Shown here: piece by piece, positions 6,583 to 15,025 of the stretch
Position numbering within the stretch: the first letter of the stretch is position 1
Layout of the letters: each line of letters begins with the position of its first letter
Assembly (NCBI GenBank): GCA_034440455.1
Contig: JAWXCB010000083.1
Location: forward strand, 1 to 34,581
Direction of reading: 5' to 3'
Source: JAWXCB01 sp034440455
Lineage (GTDB): Bacteria; Bacteroidota; Bacteroidia; Chitinophagales; CAIOSU01
Length of the DNA stretch: 34,581 nucleotides
Notes under the pieces: generated by a model
What the model was told of the DNA's origin: nothing
Database searches by the model: none
Seen by the model: the letters and a program-made list of their open reading frames with translations, nothing else
Position numbers and translations under genes: made by a program

Positions 6583-6672
6583 TACAAGAGTGTCCCTTGA
6601 GGGCGGGCATCTGTCAGACTGGTGTTTTTAAAATCAGAAACAGGCTTCTTATTTTTTAGAAATTGAAAACCC

Positions 6673-7740
6673 TTACTTCACGCCCATCAACTCCACGTCA
6701 AAGATGAGTGTGGCTTTGGGAGGAATGGCGCCCGGATAGCCCTGTTCGCCATAAGCAAGCTGATAAGGAATAATCAGTTTGGCTTTGCCGCCTACTTTCA
6801 TCAGCGCGATGCCTTCATCCCATCCTTTGATAACTGCGCCTTGTCCCAGCGGGAAATCAATCGGCTGACCGCGGTCGCGTGAAGAATCAAATTTTTTGCC
6901 GCTCACCAGCGTGCCGGTGTAATGCACGGAAACGGTTTTTCCGGCAACAGCCTGCTCGCCTGTGCCTTCCTGTTCTATGATGTAATATAATCCGCTGGCG
7001 GTTTTTGTCGCTGTGGGATATTTATCTGCTACTAATTGTTCAATGGGCATATTCAGAATTTTTTCTTCTTCTGCGGCTTGCTTTTTAACTACCGCAGTTT
7101 TTTCTTCAAACACTTTTGCGGCATCAAACGCACTCGCCTCTTTTCCCTGACGATAAATTTTTACGCTTTCCATCACGGTGTTTGCTTTCATGCTGTTCAC
7201 CAATTCCTGTCCTTTCACTACGCTGCCAAATATGGTGTGCTTGCCATCAAGCCATTCTGTGGGAGCGATAGTGATGAAAAACTGGCTGCCGTTAGTTGCA
7301 GGTCCTGAGTTTGCCATGGAGAGCCTGCCCGGCTTGTCATGTTTTAAATCTGTGAACTCATCGGGGAATTTATAGCCCGGGTCGCCTGCGCCTGTGCCGA
7401 GCGGGTCGCCACCCTGAATCATAAAATCCTGCTGGTCGCCATTGGCTTTACTGATTACGCGGTGAAACTTCAGCCCGTCATAAAACGGCACACCCTCACC
7501 TTTTGCGGTGTTCTTGATTTTTCCTTCTGCCAAGCCAACGAAATTGGCAACTGTCATCGGGGTTTTCTGATATTCCAACTGGATGAGGATGCTACCTCCT
7601 GCCGTGTTGATTTCTGCGTAAATGCCTTCTGGTAAGTTCAAGTCTTTATATTTTGAGGGTAAGCCGCTCTTTTGTGAATTACAGGAATAATAGCTGAAGA
7701 TGCCTGCTGCAAAAAAGAGCGTAAATAAGATTTTTTTCAT
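6673..7740 (-). CDS. Cyclophilin-FKBP dual peptidyl-prolyl isomerase lipoprotein
   Basis: The 355-residue protein has a lipoprotein signal (lipobox YYSC, Cys20). Residues ~38-198 are a cyclophilin domain (FHRVI, FMIQGGDPLG, MANSGPATNGSQFFIT, WLDGKHTIFG). A charged linker (~200-235) follows, and residues ~250-354 are an FKBP domain (VSVHYTGTL, KKFDSS, VIKGWDEGI, LAYGEQGYPGAIPP, ATLIFDVEL). Both classes catalyse proline cis-trans isomerisation; fusing them gives a 'dual immunophilin' known from Flavobacterium and relatives. Key active-site residues of both halves appear present. It is probably envelope-anchored and helps fold periplasmic proteins, like the SurA series later in the window. Transcription runs towards the hairpin cluster. 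Confidence 0.9.
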   Translation of the reverse strand: MKKILFTLFFAAGIFSYYSCNSQKSGLPSKYKDLNLPEGIYAEINTAGGSILIQLEYQKTPMTVANFVGLAEGKIKNTAKGEGVPFYDGLKFHRVISKANGDQQDFMIQGGDPLGTGAGDPGYKFPDEFTDLKHDKPGRLSMANSGPATNGSQFFITIAPTEWLDGKHTIFGSVVKGQELVNSMKANTVMESVKIYRQGKEASAFDAAKVFEEKTAVVKKQAAEEEKILNMPIEQLVADKYPTATKTASGLYYIIEQEGTGEQAVAGKTVSVHYTGTLVSGKKFDSSRDRGQPIDFPLGQGAVIKGWDEGIALMKVGGKAKLIIPYQLAYGEQGYPGAIPPKATLIFDVELMGVK

Positions 7741-7750
7741 GTTTCATTTT

Positions 7751-8104
7751 TTAAAGAGCGCCAAAGTAACGAATTATCTGTTTCTTCAACAAATATTCCT
7801 GTTCATCCATCGTCATCTTGGGGAGTTGCTGGGTGGCAATCCAGTGGGGCCAGCCATCTTTATCCGAACCTTCCAATTCATAGTAGCCTTCTTCGCTTAA
7901 TAACTTGCAAACCGCAATATGCATGAGGTGCTGCTTTTCCTCTTTTGTAAACTTGGTTTGTATCTGCCCCAACTCGCGCATCCCGATTAAAAAAAGCAGC
8001 GCATGTAAATCCGGATTCTTTTGGAATTGCCGAAAGATACGCGCCTGCACTTTGCGAAACTGTTCGTTGATTGTATTCCTATCTATTTGTTCTGCTTCCA
8101 TCAT
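7751..8104 (-). CDS. Conserved hypothetical protein, cytosolic
   Basis: A 117-residue protein without signal or membrane segment. It is mostly helical with a conserved-looking core (NPDLHALLFLIGMRELGQ) and a C-terminal region (GWPHWIATQQLPKMTMDEQE). I have the impression of a widespread Bacteroidota protein of unknown function but cannot name the family. It ends 10 bases before the start of the PPIase gene on the same strand, so the two may be co-transcribed. Start may be either of the two adjacent ATGs (8104 or 8101). Confidence 0.65.
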   Translation of the reverse strand: MMEAEQIDRNTINEQFRKVQARIFRQFQKNPDLHALLFLIGMRELGQIQTKFTKEEKQHLMHIAVCKLLSEEGYYELEGSDKDGWPHWIATQQLPKMTMDEQEYLLKKQIIRYFGAL

Positions 8105-8145
8105 CTCTACATTTAAACTTTTAAGAAAACCGTACTGTTTGGACT

Positions 8146-8176
8146 CCCTCTCCTTTGGAGAGGGGCGGGGTGAGGC
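8146..8176. repeat. 31-bp dispersed repeat, copy 1
   Basis: Contains the hairpin CCCTCTCC-TTT-GGAGAGGG followed by GCGGGGTGAGGC. It is identical over 31 bases to the reverse complement of 29029-29059 and 28 of 31 bases match 29167-29197. It sits just beyond the 3' end of icmF. Confidence 0.85.
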
Positions 8177-8185
8177 GAATCCGAT

Positions 8186-11100
8186 TCACATATTTCTTCT
8201 GTACTGTCCGCCTACTTCAAACAATGCTTCCGTAATCTGTCCAAGCGAACAATATTTCGCTGCTTCCATCAATGTTTCAAACACATTTTGATTCTGGAGC
8301 GAAGCCGTTTGCACATCCGCAAGCAATCCGATGCTTTCATCTGCGTTTCTTGTATAAAGTTCTTTGAGCATTTCAATTTGATAATCTTTTTCTTTTTGCG
8401 CGGAACGAATTACATGCTTGGGTAAAATTGTCGGAGATCCCTCGGAAGAAAGAAAAGTATTTACTCCCATAATCGGCAGCTCACCGGAATTCTTCAGCGT
8501 TTCGTAATACAAAGACTCCTCCTGAATTCTGCCGCGCTGATACATTGTCTCCATCGCACCCAGCACACCACCTCTTTCAGTCAACCGCTCAAACTCTGCA
8601 TAGACTGCTTCTTCCACAAGGTCGGTCAGCTCTTCGATAATAAATGAACCTTGGAGCGGGTTTTGATTTTTTGCCAATCCTAATTCATGATTGATAATCA
8701 TTTGAATTGCAACCGCTCTGCGTACGCTTTCTTCTGTAGGCGTTGTGATTGCTTCATCATAAGCATTCGTGTGCAGGGAATTGCAGTTATCATTAAGAGC
8801 ATACAAAGCCTGTAATGTAGTTCTGATGTCATTGAATGAAATTTCCTGCGCGTGCAAGGAGCGTCCCGATGTTTGAATGTGATATTTTAATTTCTGGCTG
8901 CGCTCGTTGCCTCCGTATTTATACTTCATCGCCTTCGCCCAGATTCTGCGCGCCACTCTGCCCATCACTGCATATTCCGCGTCAATCCCATTGGAGAAAA
9001 AGAAAGAAAGATTGGGGGCAAAATCGTCAATCTTCATTCCACGCGAGAGATAATATTCTACATACGTGAATCCGTTGGAAAGCGTGAATGCAAGCTGTGA
9101 GATGGGATTTGCGCCCGCTTCGGCAATATGATAACCGCTGATGGAAACTGAATAAAAATTGCGGACTTTGTTTTTAACAAAATATTCCTGCACATCGCCC
9201 ATCAGCTTCAAAGAAAATTCGGTGGAGAAAATGCAAGTGTTCTGCGCCTGATCTTCTTTTAAAATATCCGCCTGCACTGTGCCGCGCACTTGTGTAAGGG
9301 TATTGGCTTTTATCTTTTCGTAGGTTTCTTTCGGCAGCACTTTATCTCCTGTGATTCCCAAAAGCATTAATCCAAGCCCCTCATTTCCTTCGGGCAACTC
9401 ACCCTGATATTCCGGTTGCGGAAATTTTTTCTTTTTGAAATACTCTTTGATTTTTTTCTTTGCTTCCGGCTCTAATCCGTGTTGTTTGATGTAGAGTTCG
9501 CACTGCTGGTCAATCGCAGCATTCATAAAGAAAGCTGTAATTGTAGCCGCAGGACCGTTAATCGTCATTGAAACAGATGTCTTCGGGTCGCAGAGGTTAA
9601 ATCCGGAATATAATTTTTTCGCATCATCCAAACAGCAAATTGAAACGCCTGAATTGCCCACCTTACCATAGATATCAGGACGCAAATCGGGGTCGCGTCC
9701 ATAGAGCGTCACCGAATCAAATGCGGTTGACAATCTTTTCGCGGGCATGTCTTTACTGAGATAGTGGAAGCGTTTATTCGTGCGCTCCGGTCCGCCTTCG
9801 CCTGCAAACATGCGCGTAGGGTCTTCTTCTTCCCGCTTAAATGGAAACACACCCGCAGCGTAAGGAAATTCGCCCGGCACATTTTCCTGCAAACTCCATT
9901 TCAGAATATCGCCCCACGATTGATATTTCGGCAGCGCAACTTTCGGAACCTTGAGGTGTGAAAGCGTTTCGTAAAAAGTCTGCACTTTCAATTCCTTTCC
10001 GCGCACATCGAATTTGTAGTAATCCTCTTTGTAGCGCGCGGTTTTATTTTTCCAGTCACCAAGAATATTCCTGCAATCGGTCTCTAATTTTTTTTCAAGC
10101 GCGGCATATTCTTCTGCAAGACGATTGACGATTTCTTTGTTTTCTTTTTTGCCTTCAAATAAATCGAGCGTTTGTTTCAGAGCAAACAGTTTTTCTGCGA
10201 TGCCGGATTGCTCTTTTGTCCAATCATCATATTTGTGATTGTTCTCCACGATTTCAGCAAGGTAGCGTACACGATTGGTCGGGATAATATGAATCTTTGA
10301 AGATTCTCCTTCGAGTAATTGGGCTGTTGACTTGAATTGAATTCCCGTTTTATCAGAAAGAATTTTCGTGAGCGCCTTGTAGAGCTTATTCGTGCCCGGG
10401 TCATTGAATTGTGAAGCAATGGTTCCGAACACAGGCAGTTCTTCATTCTTTGCATGAAACAACTGACGGTTGCGCTTGAACTGCTTGCGCACATCACGCA
10501 GCGCATCCTGCGAGCCGCGCTTGTCAAACTTGTTGATGGCAACCACGTCTGCAAAATCAAGCATGTCAATTTTTTCCAGCTGTGTTGCTGCCCCATATTC
10601 GGGCGTCATCACATAAAGCGACACGTCCGCATAGTCAACGATTTCAGAGCCGGATTGCCCGATACCAGATGTTTCAAGAATAATTAAATCGTAGTGCGCA
10701 GCTTTCAAAATATCAATCGCATCAGTGATGTGCTTCGACACAGAGATATTCGCCTCGCGTGTGGCGAGCGAGCGCATGTAAACGTGCTCATTATTAATCG
10801 CATTCATGCGGATGCGGTCGCCCAGCAACGCACCTCCTGTTTTGCGCTTGGAAGGGTCAACCGATAGAATGCCAACGGTTTTTTTTTTAAAATCAGTTGT
10901 GAACCTGCGCACGAGTTCATCGGTGAGCGATGATTTTCCTGCGCCACCCGTTCCTGTGATTCCAAGCACAGGTGTTTTTGTTTTCTTCGCTTTTTGCTTA
11001 ACGAGTTTTAAAATCTCTGCAGATTGCTTGGGGAAATTTTCCGCAGCAGAAATCAACCGTGCAATCGCAAGCGGTTCTTTTTTCTCTAAGTGATTAAACT

Positions 11101-11557
11101 CTCCATTTAACCCAACGCCCAATGGGAAATCACTTTTTTGTAACAAGTCGTTAATCATTCCCTGCAAGCCCAATTCGCGTCCGTCATCGGGCGAATAAAT
11201 GCGTGTGATGCCGTATTGATGCAGTTCTTTTATTTCATCGGGCAGAATTGTGCCGCCACCGCCCGCGAAAATTTTGATGTGACTTGCTCCATTTTTTTTC
11301 AGCAGGTCATACATGTATTTTAAAAATTCCACATGCCCGCCCTGATAGGAAGTGATGGCGATTGCCTGAACATCTTCTTGAATAGCGCAGTCAACAATTT
11401 CTTTTACTGAGCGGTCGTGCCCGATATGAATCACCTCAGCCCCGGAAGCTTGGATAATTCTGCGCATAATATTAATGGCAGCATCGTGCCCGTCAAACAG
11501 CGATGCGGCTGTGACGATGCGGATGTGATTCTTCGGCTTGTAAATGGAGGTCTCCAT
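8186..11557 (-). CDS. icmF: Fused isobutyryl-CoA mutase with GTPase chaperone
   Basis: The 1123-residue protein has the IcmF order. Residues ~12-140 are a cobalamin-binding domain with the lower-ligand motif DGHD (His24) and GGGGT. Residues ~195-410 are a MeaB-like GTPase with P-loop GTGGAGKSS (202-210) and NKFD (342-345). A linker follows, and residues ~560-1120 are the mutase barrel (PGEFPYAAGVFPFKR). IcmF interconverts isobutyryl-CoA and n-butyryl-CoA with adenosylcobalamin, and its GTPase guards cofactor loading. Phe584 (RMFAGEGG) and Gln772 (AQNTCIF) occupy the positions that are Tyr and Arg in methylmalonyl-CoA mutase, which supports the isobutyryl specificity. No B12 riboswitch was recognised upstream. 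All domains are intact. Confidence 0.95.
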   Translation of the reverse strand: METSIYKPKNHIRIVTAASLFDGHDAAINIMRRIIQASGAEVIHIGHDRSVKEIVDCAIQEDVQAIAITSYQGGHVEFLKYMYDLLKKNGASHIKIFAGGGGTILPDEIKELHQYGITRIYSPDDGRELGLQGMINDLLQKSDFPLGVGLNGEFNHLEKKEPLAIARLISAAENFPKQSAEILKLVKQKAKKTKTPVLGITGTGGAGKSSLTDELVRRFTTDFKKKTVGILSVDPSKRKTGGALLGDRIRMNAINNEHVYMRSLATREANISVSKHITDAIDILKAAHYDLIILETSGIGQSGSEIVDYADVSLYVMTPEYGAATQLEKIDMLDFADVVAINKFDKRGSQDALRDVRKQFKRNRQLFHAKNEELPVFGTIASQFNDPGTNKLYKALTKILSDKTGIQFKSTAQLLEGESSKIHIIPTNRVRYLAEIVENNHKYDDWTKEQSGIAEKLFALKQTLDLFEGKKENKEIVNRLAEEYAALEKKLETDCRNILGDWKNKTARYKEDYYKFDVRGKELKVQTFYETLSHLKVPKVALPKYQSWGDILKWSLQENVPGEFPYAAGVFPFKREEEDPTRMFAGEGGPERTNKRFHYLSKDMPAKRLSTAFDSVTLYGRDPDLRPDIYGKVGNSGVSICCLDDAKKLYSGFNLCDPKTSVSMTINGPAATITAFFMNAAIDQQCELYIKQHGLEPEAKKKIKEYFKKKKFPQPEYQGELPEGNEGLGLMLLGITGDKVLPKETYEKIKANTLTQVRGTVQADILKEDQAQNTCIFSTEFSLKLMGDVQEYFVKNKVRNFYSVSISGYHIAEAGANPISQLAFTLSNGFTYVEYYLSRGMKIDDFAPNLSFFFSNGIDAEYAVMGRVARRIWAKAMKYKYGGNERSQKLKYHIQTSGRSLHAQEISFNDIRTTLQALYALNDNCNSLHTNAYDEAITTPTEESVRRAVAIQMIINHELGLAKNQNPLQGSFIIEELTDLVEEAVYAEFERLTERGGVLGAMETMYQRGRIQEESLYYETLKNSGELPIMGVNTFLSSEGSPTILPKHVIRSAQKEKDYQIEMLKELYTRNADESIGLLADVQTASLQNQNVFETLMEAAKYCSLGQITEALFEVGGQYRRNM

Positions 11558-11577
11558 AATCTGTCAGTGGCGCGAAT

Positions 11578-11612
11578 TTTTCACCGCAAAGGCGCGAAGA
11601 ACGCAAAGTGAA
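11578..11612. repeat. Dispersed CGCAAAG-type repeat in icmF leader
   Basis: Bases read TTCACCGCAAAGGCGCGAAG then AACGCAAAGTGAA, a degenerate CGCAAAG-rich repeat that translates as 'RKGAKNAK'. Sequences of this type are scattered in many environmental genomes. It lies inside the probable 5' leader of icmF. The rest of the 155-base icmF-phoU gap holds only the promoter candidate. Confidence 0.5.
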
Positions 11613-11670
11613 TTTTCGCTTTTCGCACATTGCATCTTTAACAGGTTGATTAATTCGGAGAATAAAATTA

Positions 11671-11678
11671 CAAAAATA
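11671..11678 (-). promoter_or_regulatory. Candidate icmF -7 element TATTTTTG
   Basis: On the minus strand TATTTTTG matches TAnnTTTG and lies about 113 bases before the icmF start. No TTG was seen at the ideal -33 distance. It would put the CGCAAAG repeat into the mRNA leader. Confidence 0.4.
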
Positions 11679-11712
11679 GGGACGGCAGTAATCTCCCCTG
11701 TATCGCAACGCC

Positions 11713-12369
11713 TTACTTCCGGTGCTTTAACACTTCCGCTTCGCGATAGAAAATAATGTCTTCCGCGATATTTTTAATGTGGTCGCCCACACGTTCCAAT
11801 TTTTTTGTGGCGGAGAAAAGAAACAGCGCGTTGTGCGTGATTTCAGGATTTTTTAAAATCAATTCTGAAATCACCTTTGCGCAACTGCTGTTGATTTTGT
11901 TCAGCCCTTCATCTTTTTGAAACACCCTGCGCGTCATCTGGTCGTCTTCATCGCGGAAGCCTTCCATCACTTCCGTCACCATGGTGATGGCGATTTCAAA
12001 CATTTCCTCCATGCGCACGGCTTCAAGGATTTCGTTTTTAAACGGCTCTTTCATTTTTAACACATAACCGGCAAGCCCCGAAGCATAATCACCGATGCGC
12101 TCAAGGTCGCTGTTCATTTTCATCATCGCAATTACAAAGCGCAGGTCGGTGGCAACGGGATTGAATAGCGCAAAAATATTTTCACACTGGCGGTCAATGC
12201 TCAACTCCATCGCGTTGATGCGCGCCTCATTGAAGATCACCTCGCGCGAGAGCGCAGTATCCATGTTGAGAAACGCCTCTTTGGATTTTTCCAACTGATG
12301 CTTTGTGAGTTGCATCATCTCAAGAATGGAACCGCGCAGTTGAGTAAGCTCTGATTGAAAAGAAGTCAT
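11713..12369 (-). CDS. phoU: Phosphate transport regulator PhoU
   Basis: The 218-residue all-helical protein consists of two PhoU repeats (about 1-110 and 111-218). Conserved segments include LERIGDYASGLAGYV in the first half and KLERVGDHIKNIAEDIIF in the second; these helices bind metal and contact the Pst transporter. PhoU links Pst transport status to the PhoR/PhoB two-component system and keeps the Pho regulon off when phosphate is plentiful. It is the last gene of the pst operon, 96 bases after pstB. Size is normal for the family. Confidence 0.95.
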   Translation of the reverse strand: MTSFQSELTQLRGSILEMMQLTKHQLEKSKEAFLNMDTALSREVIFNEARINAMELSIDRQCENIFALFNPVATDLRFVIAMMKMNSDLERIGDYASGLAGYVLKMKEPFKNEILEAVRMEEMFEIAITMVTEVMEGFRDEDDQMTRRVFQKDEGLNKINSSCAKVISELILKNPEITHNALFLFSATKKLERVGDHIKNIAEDIIFYREAEVLKHRK

Positions 12370-12465
12370 TGCAATTTTTTGAAGTTTGAAATTTAGATGC
12401 TTTCAAACATTCTTCGCGGAAAGTTACTCCTTGTTGTTTTGTGGAAAGTTGTTTCAGGAAAATTA

Positions 12466-13242
12466 TTAGCCGAACCTTCCGCTGATATAATTCTCCGTTT
12501 GCTTTTGTTTGGGATTCGTGAAAATTTGTTCGGTGTCGCCAAATTCGATGAGGTCTCCCAGATAAAAAAATCCTGTTTTATCGCTCACGCGACCGGCTTG
12601 GTGCATGTTGTGCGTAACGAGGAGAATCGTGTATTTCGATTTCAGTTGGTAAATCAAATCTTCAATCTTGCTGGTGGAAATCGGGTCGAGCGCGGAAGCG
12701 GGTTCATCCATCAGAATCACAGAAGGCTCTACCGCAAGCGCACGCGCGATGCACAGGCGCTGCTGCTGTCCGCCTGATAATGCGAGCGCAGATTTTTTCA
12801 AATCATCTTTCACTTCATCCCACAGGGCGGCTTGTTTCAGCGAGCGTTCCACCGTTTCGCCCAAAATATTTTTATCATTCACTCCACGAATGCGCAAGCC
12901 ATACGCTACATTTTCAAAAATGGATTTCGGAAACGGATTTGGTTTTTGAAACACCATGCCCACTGTTTTCCGCAGTTCTTCAATTTTTGTGCTCTTATGA
13001 TAAATGTCTGCGCCATCAATCAGCACCTCGCCTTCTTTCTTAAAACCTTCGATGTAATCATTCATGCGGTTGAACAGGCGGAGAAACGTGGATTTTCCGC
13101 AGCCGGAAGGACCAATCAGCGCAGTGACGGAATGAGCATGAATCTGCGCGGTGATATTTTTCAGCACCAATTTTTCGCCATAATGCACGGATAGATTTCG
13201 CGCTTCAAGACGAGGAACTCCGTTTACGCTGTGCATAGTCAT
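12466..13242 (-). CDS. pstB: Phosphate ABC transporter ATPase PstB
   Basis: From ATG 13242 the product is 258 residues. It shows Walker A GPSGCGKST, the signature LSGGQQQR, Walker B VILMDEPASALDP and the switch histidine (LLVTHNMHQ). The PstB-specific phrases LRLFNRMND and VGMVFQKPNPFPKSIFENV are present. It hydrolyses ATP to drive phosphate import through PstC-PstA. A GTG start at 13275 would overlap pstA by seven bases; ATG 13242 gives the usual N-terminus and is preferred, with ATG 13236 also possible. Located between pstA and phoU on the same strand. Confidence 0.95.
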   Translation of the reverse strand: MTMHSVNGVPRLEARNLSVHYGEKLVLKNITAQIHAHSVTALIGPSGCGKSTFLRLFNRMNDYIEGFKKEGEVLIDGADIYHKSTKIEELRKTVGMVFQKPNPFPKSIFENVAYGLRIRGVNDKNILGETVERSLKQAALWDEVKDDLKKSALALSGGQQQRLCIARALAVEPSVILMDEPASALDPISTSKIEDLIYQLKSKYTILLVTHNMHQAGRVSDKTGFFYLGDLIEFGDTEQIFTNPKQKQTENYISGRFG

Positions 13243-13268
13243 TGTGTGATTCGGCAAAAGTAAATTAT

Positions 13269-14126
13269 CTACCACTTCAAATTACGCTGCGCCCTTCTTC
13301 GCAAAAGAATAGCAACTCCATTCATGAAAAATACAAAGCAGAGCAGCACGAGGCTGCCTGCCGCTGCATTAATCAGGAAACCGGCTTGCGGGCGTGATAC
13401 CCAGTTGAAAATCTGGATAGGCAGCACGGTAAATTCATCCATCGGGGTTTGCGCCACAAACGGAACATACGCTAACGCTCCAATCACAATCAGGGGCGCT
13501 GTTTCGCCCACTGCTCTTGCAAGCGCAAGGATAATTCCGGTTAAAATACTGCTGAACGATGCAGGCAATACCTGATTCCAAATCGTTTGCCATTTGGATG
13601 CTCCTAAAGCGTATGATGCTTCGCGTATCGTGCCTGGAACTGCGCGAATCGCTTCGCGTGTGGCAACGATGATAATGGGAAGAATGAGCAAGGCAAGCGT
13701 AAAACTGCCTGCCAACAAACTGTTTTCCAAATTCATCATTCTCCCAAAAATTTGAAGCCCTAAAATGCCGTAAATAATGGAAGGCACTCCGGCAAGATTG
13801 GAAATATTGATTTCAAGAAATTGCGCCAGCGGATTTTTCTTTCCATATTCTTCCAGCCAGATGCTTGCGGAGATGCCGAGTGGAATGGCAATCAATCCGG
13901 TTAAGGTAAATATCCAAAGCGAACCCGTCCACGCGGTGAGGATGCCTGCTCTTGCAGGAAGGCGCGAGGGTAGGCTGGTTAAAAATTGCCAGCTGATGCG
14001 CTGAGCGCCTTCCGTAAAAATATTCACCATGAAAATGCCAAGCAGGATTAATCCCAGAAAAGTACAGGCAATGCCGAAGTACTTGAAGGATTTGTCCACC
14101 GCCCGATTCCATGTCGCATTATTCAT
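13269..14126 (-). CDS. pstA: Phosphate ABC transporter permease PstA
   Basis: The 285-residue inner-membrane protein has about six hydrophobic segments and the permease coupling motif EASYALGASKWQTIWNQVLP (about residues 168-187). That motif docks on PstB. GVPSIIYGILGLQIFG is typical of PstA. It overlaps the 3' end of pstC by eight bases, indicating translational coupling. Complete at both ends. Confidence 0.95.
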   Translation of the reverse strand: MNNATWNRAVDKSFKYFGIACTFLGLILLGIFMVNIFTEGAQRISWQFLTSLPSRLPARAGILTAWTGSLWIFTLTGLIAIPLGISASIWLEEYGKKNPLAQFLEINISNLAGVPSIIYGILGLQIFGRMMNLENSLLAGSFTLALLILPIIIVATREAIRAVPGTIREASYALGASKWQTIWNQVLPASFSSILTGIILALARAVGETAPLIVIGALAYVPFVAQTPMDEFTVLPIQIFNWVSRPQAGFLINAAAGSLVLLCFVFFMNGVAILLRRRAQRNLKW

Positions 14127-14994
14127 ACTGCTGCCGGTATTTTTTATTAATCCAAAAGCTGATGTTGTTCAGCGCAAACGTGAAGAGGAACAGCGTTAAT
14201 CCCGCTGCGAAAATCGTTTTGTATTCGAGCGAGCCGTGCGGCACATCGCCTAAGCTTACCTGGACAATGAAGGCGGTAATCGTTTCAATCGGCACCAGCG
14301 GATTTGCGGTGAGGCGCGGTTGTTGTCCTGCTGCGATGGCGACAATCATTGTTTCGCCAATAGCGCGTGACAACGCAAGAATCACTGATGCAGTGATTCC
14401 CGATGAGGCAGCAGGAACCAACACACGGAACGCAGTTTGAAAGCGGGTGGAACCGAGACCGAAAGCAGCTTCGCGCAATGACTTTGGAACTGCGTACAAT
14501 GCATCTTCACTCAGAGATGAGATGAATGGAATAATCATAATGCCCATTACGATTCCTGCCGAGAGCGCATTGAAGCCTGACATGCCCGGGATAAAAAGTT
14601 GCAAAAAAGGAGTTACTACCGTGAGTGCGAAGAATCCGTAAATCACGGTGGGCACAGCGGCAAGCACTTCCAAAAGCGGTTTCACCCATGTGCGGAATTC
14701 TTTATGCGCATATTCATTCAGGTAAACGGCAATCGTAAGTCCGATAGGAAGCGCAACAGCAATAGCGATGATTGTGGTGAGCAGCGTTCCGGTCAAAAGC
14801 GGAAGGATGCCGAAATGCTTATTCGTGAATAAGGGCGTCCACTGCGTATCGGTAAAAAAATCGAAAAGCGAAACTTCCTGAAAAAAAGAAAACGACTCAG
14901 AAAATAAAACCCAGATGATGCCAACCGTAATGATAATCGTGACGAGCGCGCTCGACAACAAGATTTCTTCTATGATTCTCTCCCTGAGTTTCAT
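14119..14994 (-). CDS. pstC: Phosphate ABC transporter permease PstC
   Basis: The 291-residue inner-membrane protein has six predicted membrane segments and the coupling motif EAAFGLGSTRFQTAFRVLVP. AVPTVIYGFFALTVVTPF corresponds to the conserved PstC/PstA helix region. It forms the transmembrane pore with PstA. It starts 31 bases after pstS and overlaps pstA, so all five genes read as one operon. Confidence 0.95.
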   Translation of the reverse strand: MKLRERIIEEILLSSALVTIIITVGIIWVLFSESFSFFQEVSLFDFFTDTQWTPLFTNKHFGILPLLTGTLLTTIIAIAVALPIGLTIAVYLNEYAHKEFRTWVKPLLEVLAAVPTVIYGFFALTVVTPFLQLFIPGMSGFNALSAGIVMGIMIIPFISSLSEDALYAVPKSLREAAFGLGSTRFQTAFRVLVPAASSGITASVILALSRAIGETMIVAIAAGQQPRLTANPLVPIETITAFIVQVSLGDVPHGSLEYKTIFAAGLTLFLFTFALNNISFWINKKYRQQYE

Positions 14995-15025
14995 TTGGAA
15001 GCGTTCTTTGTGTTTCCGTCATTGG

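Noticed and set aside
6485..6609. Hairpin cluster as a CRISPR array
   Set aside because: Spacing is even but the hairpin sequences differ from each other; there is no repeated direct unit and no cas gene nearby.
10177..10596. 139-codon minus-strand ORF within icmF
   Set aside because: It is an alternate-frame shadow of the icmF GTPase region on the same strand, with no domain of its own.
11558..11712. Cobalamin riboswitch ahead of icmF
   Set aside because: The leader is only about 110 bases and I could not find the B12-box core; it contains a dispersed repeat instead. A covariance-model scan would decide.
12384..12408. GTTTGAAA/TTTCAAAC hairpin between pstB and phoU as a terminator
   Set aside because: An 8-bp AT-rich stem without a T-run; more likely chance or a minor mRNA-processing site.
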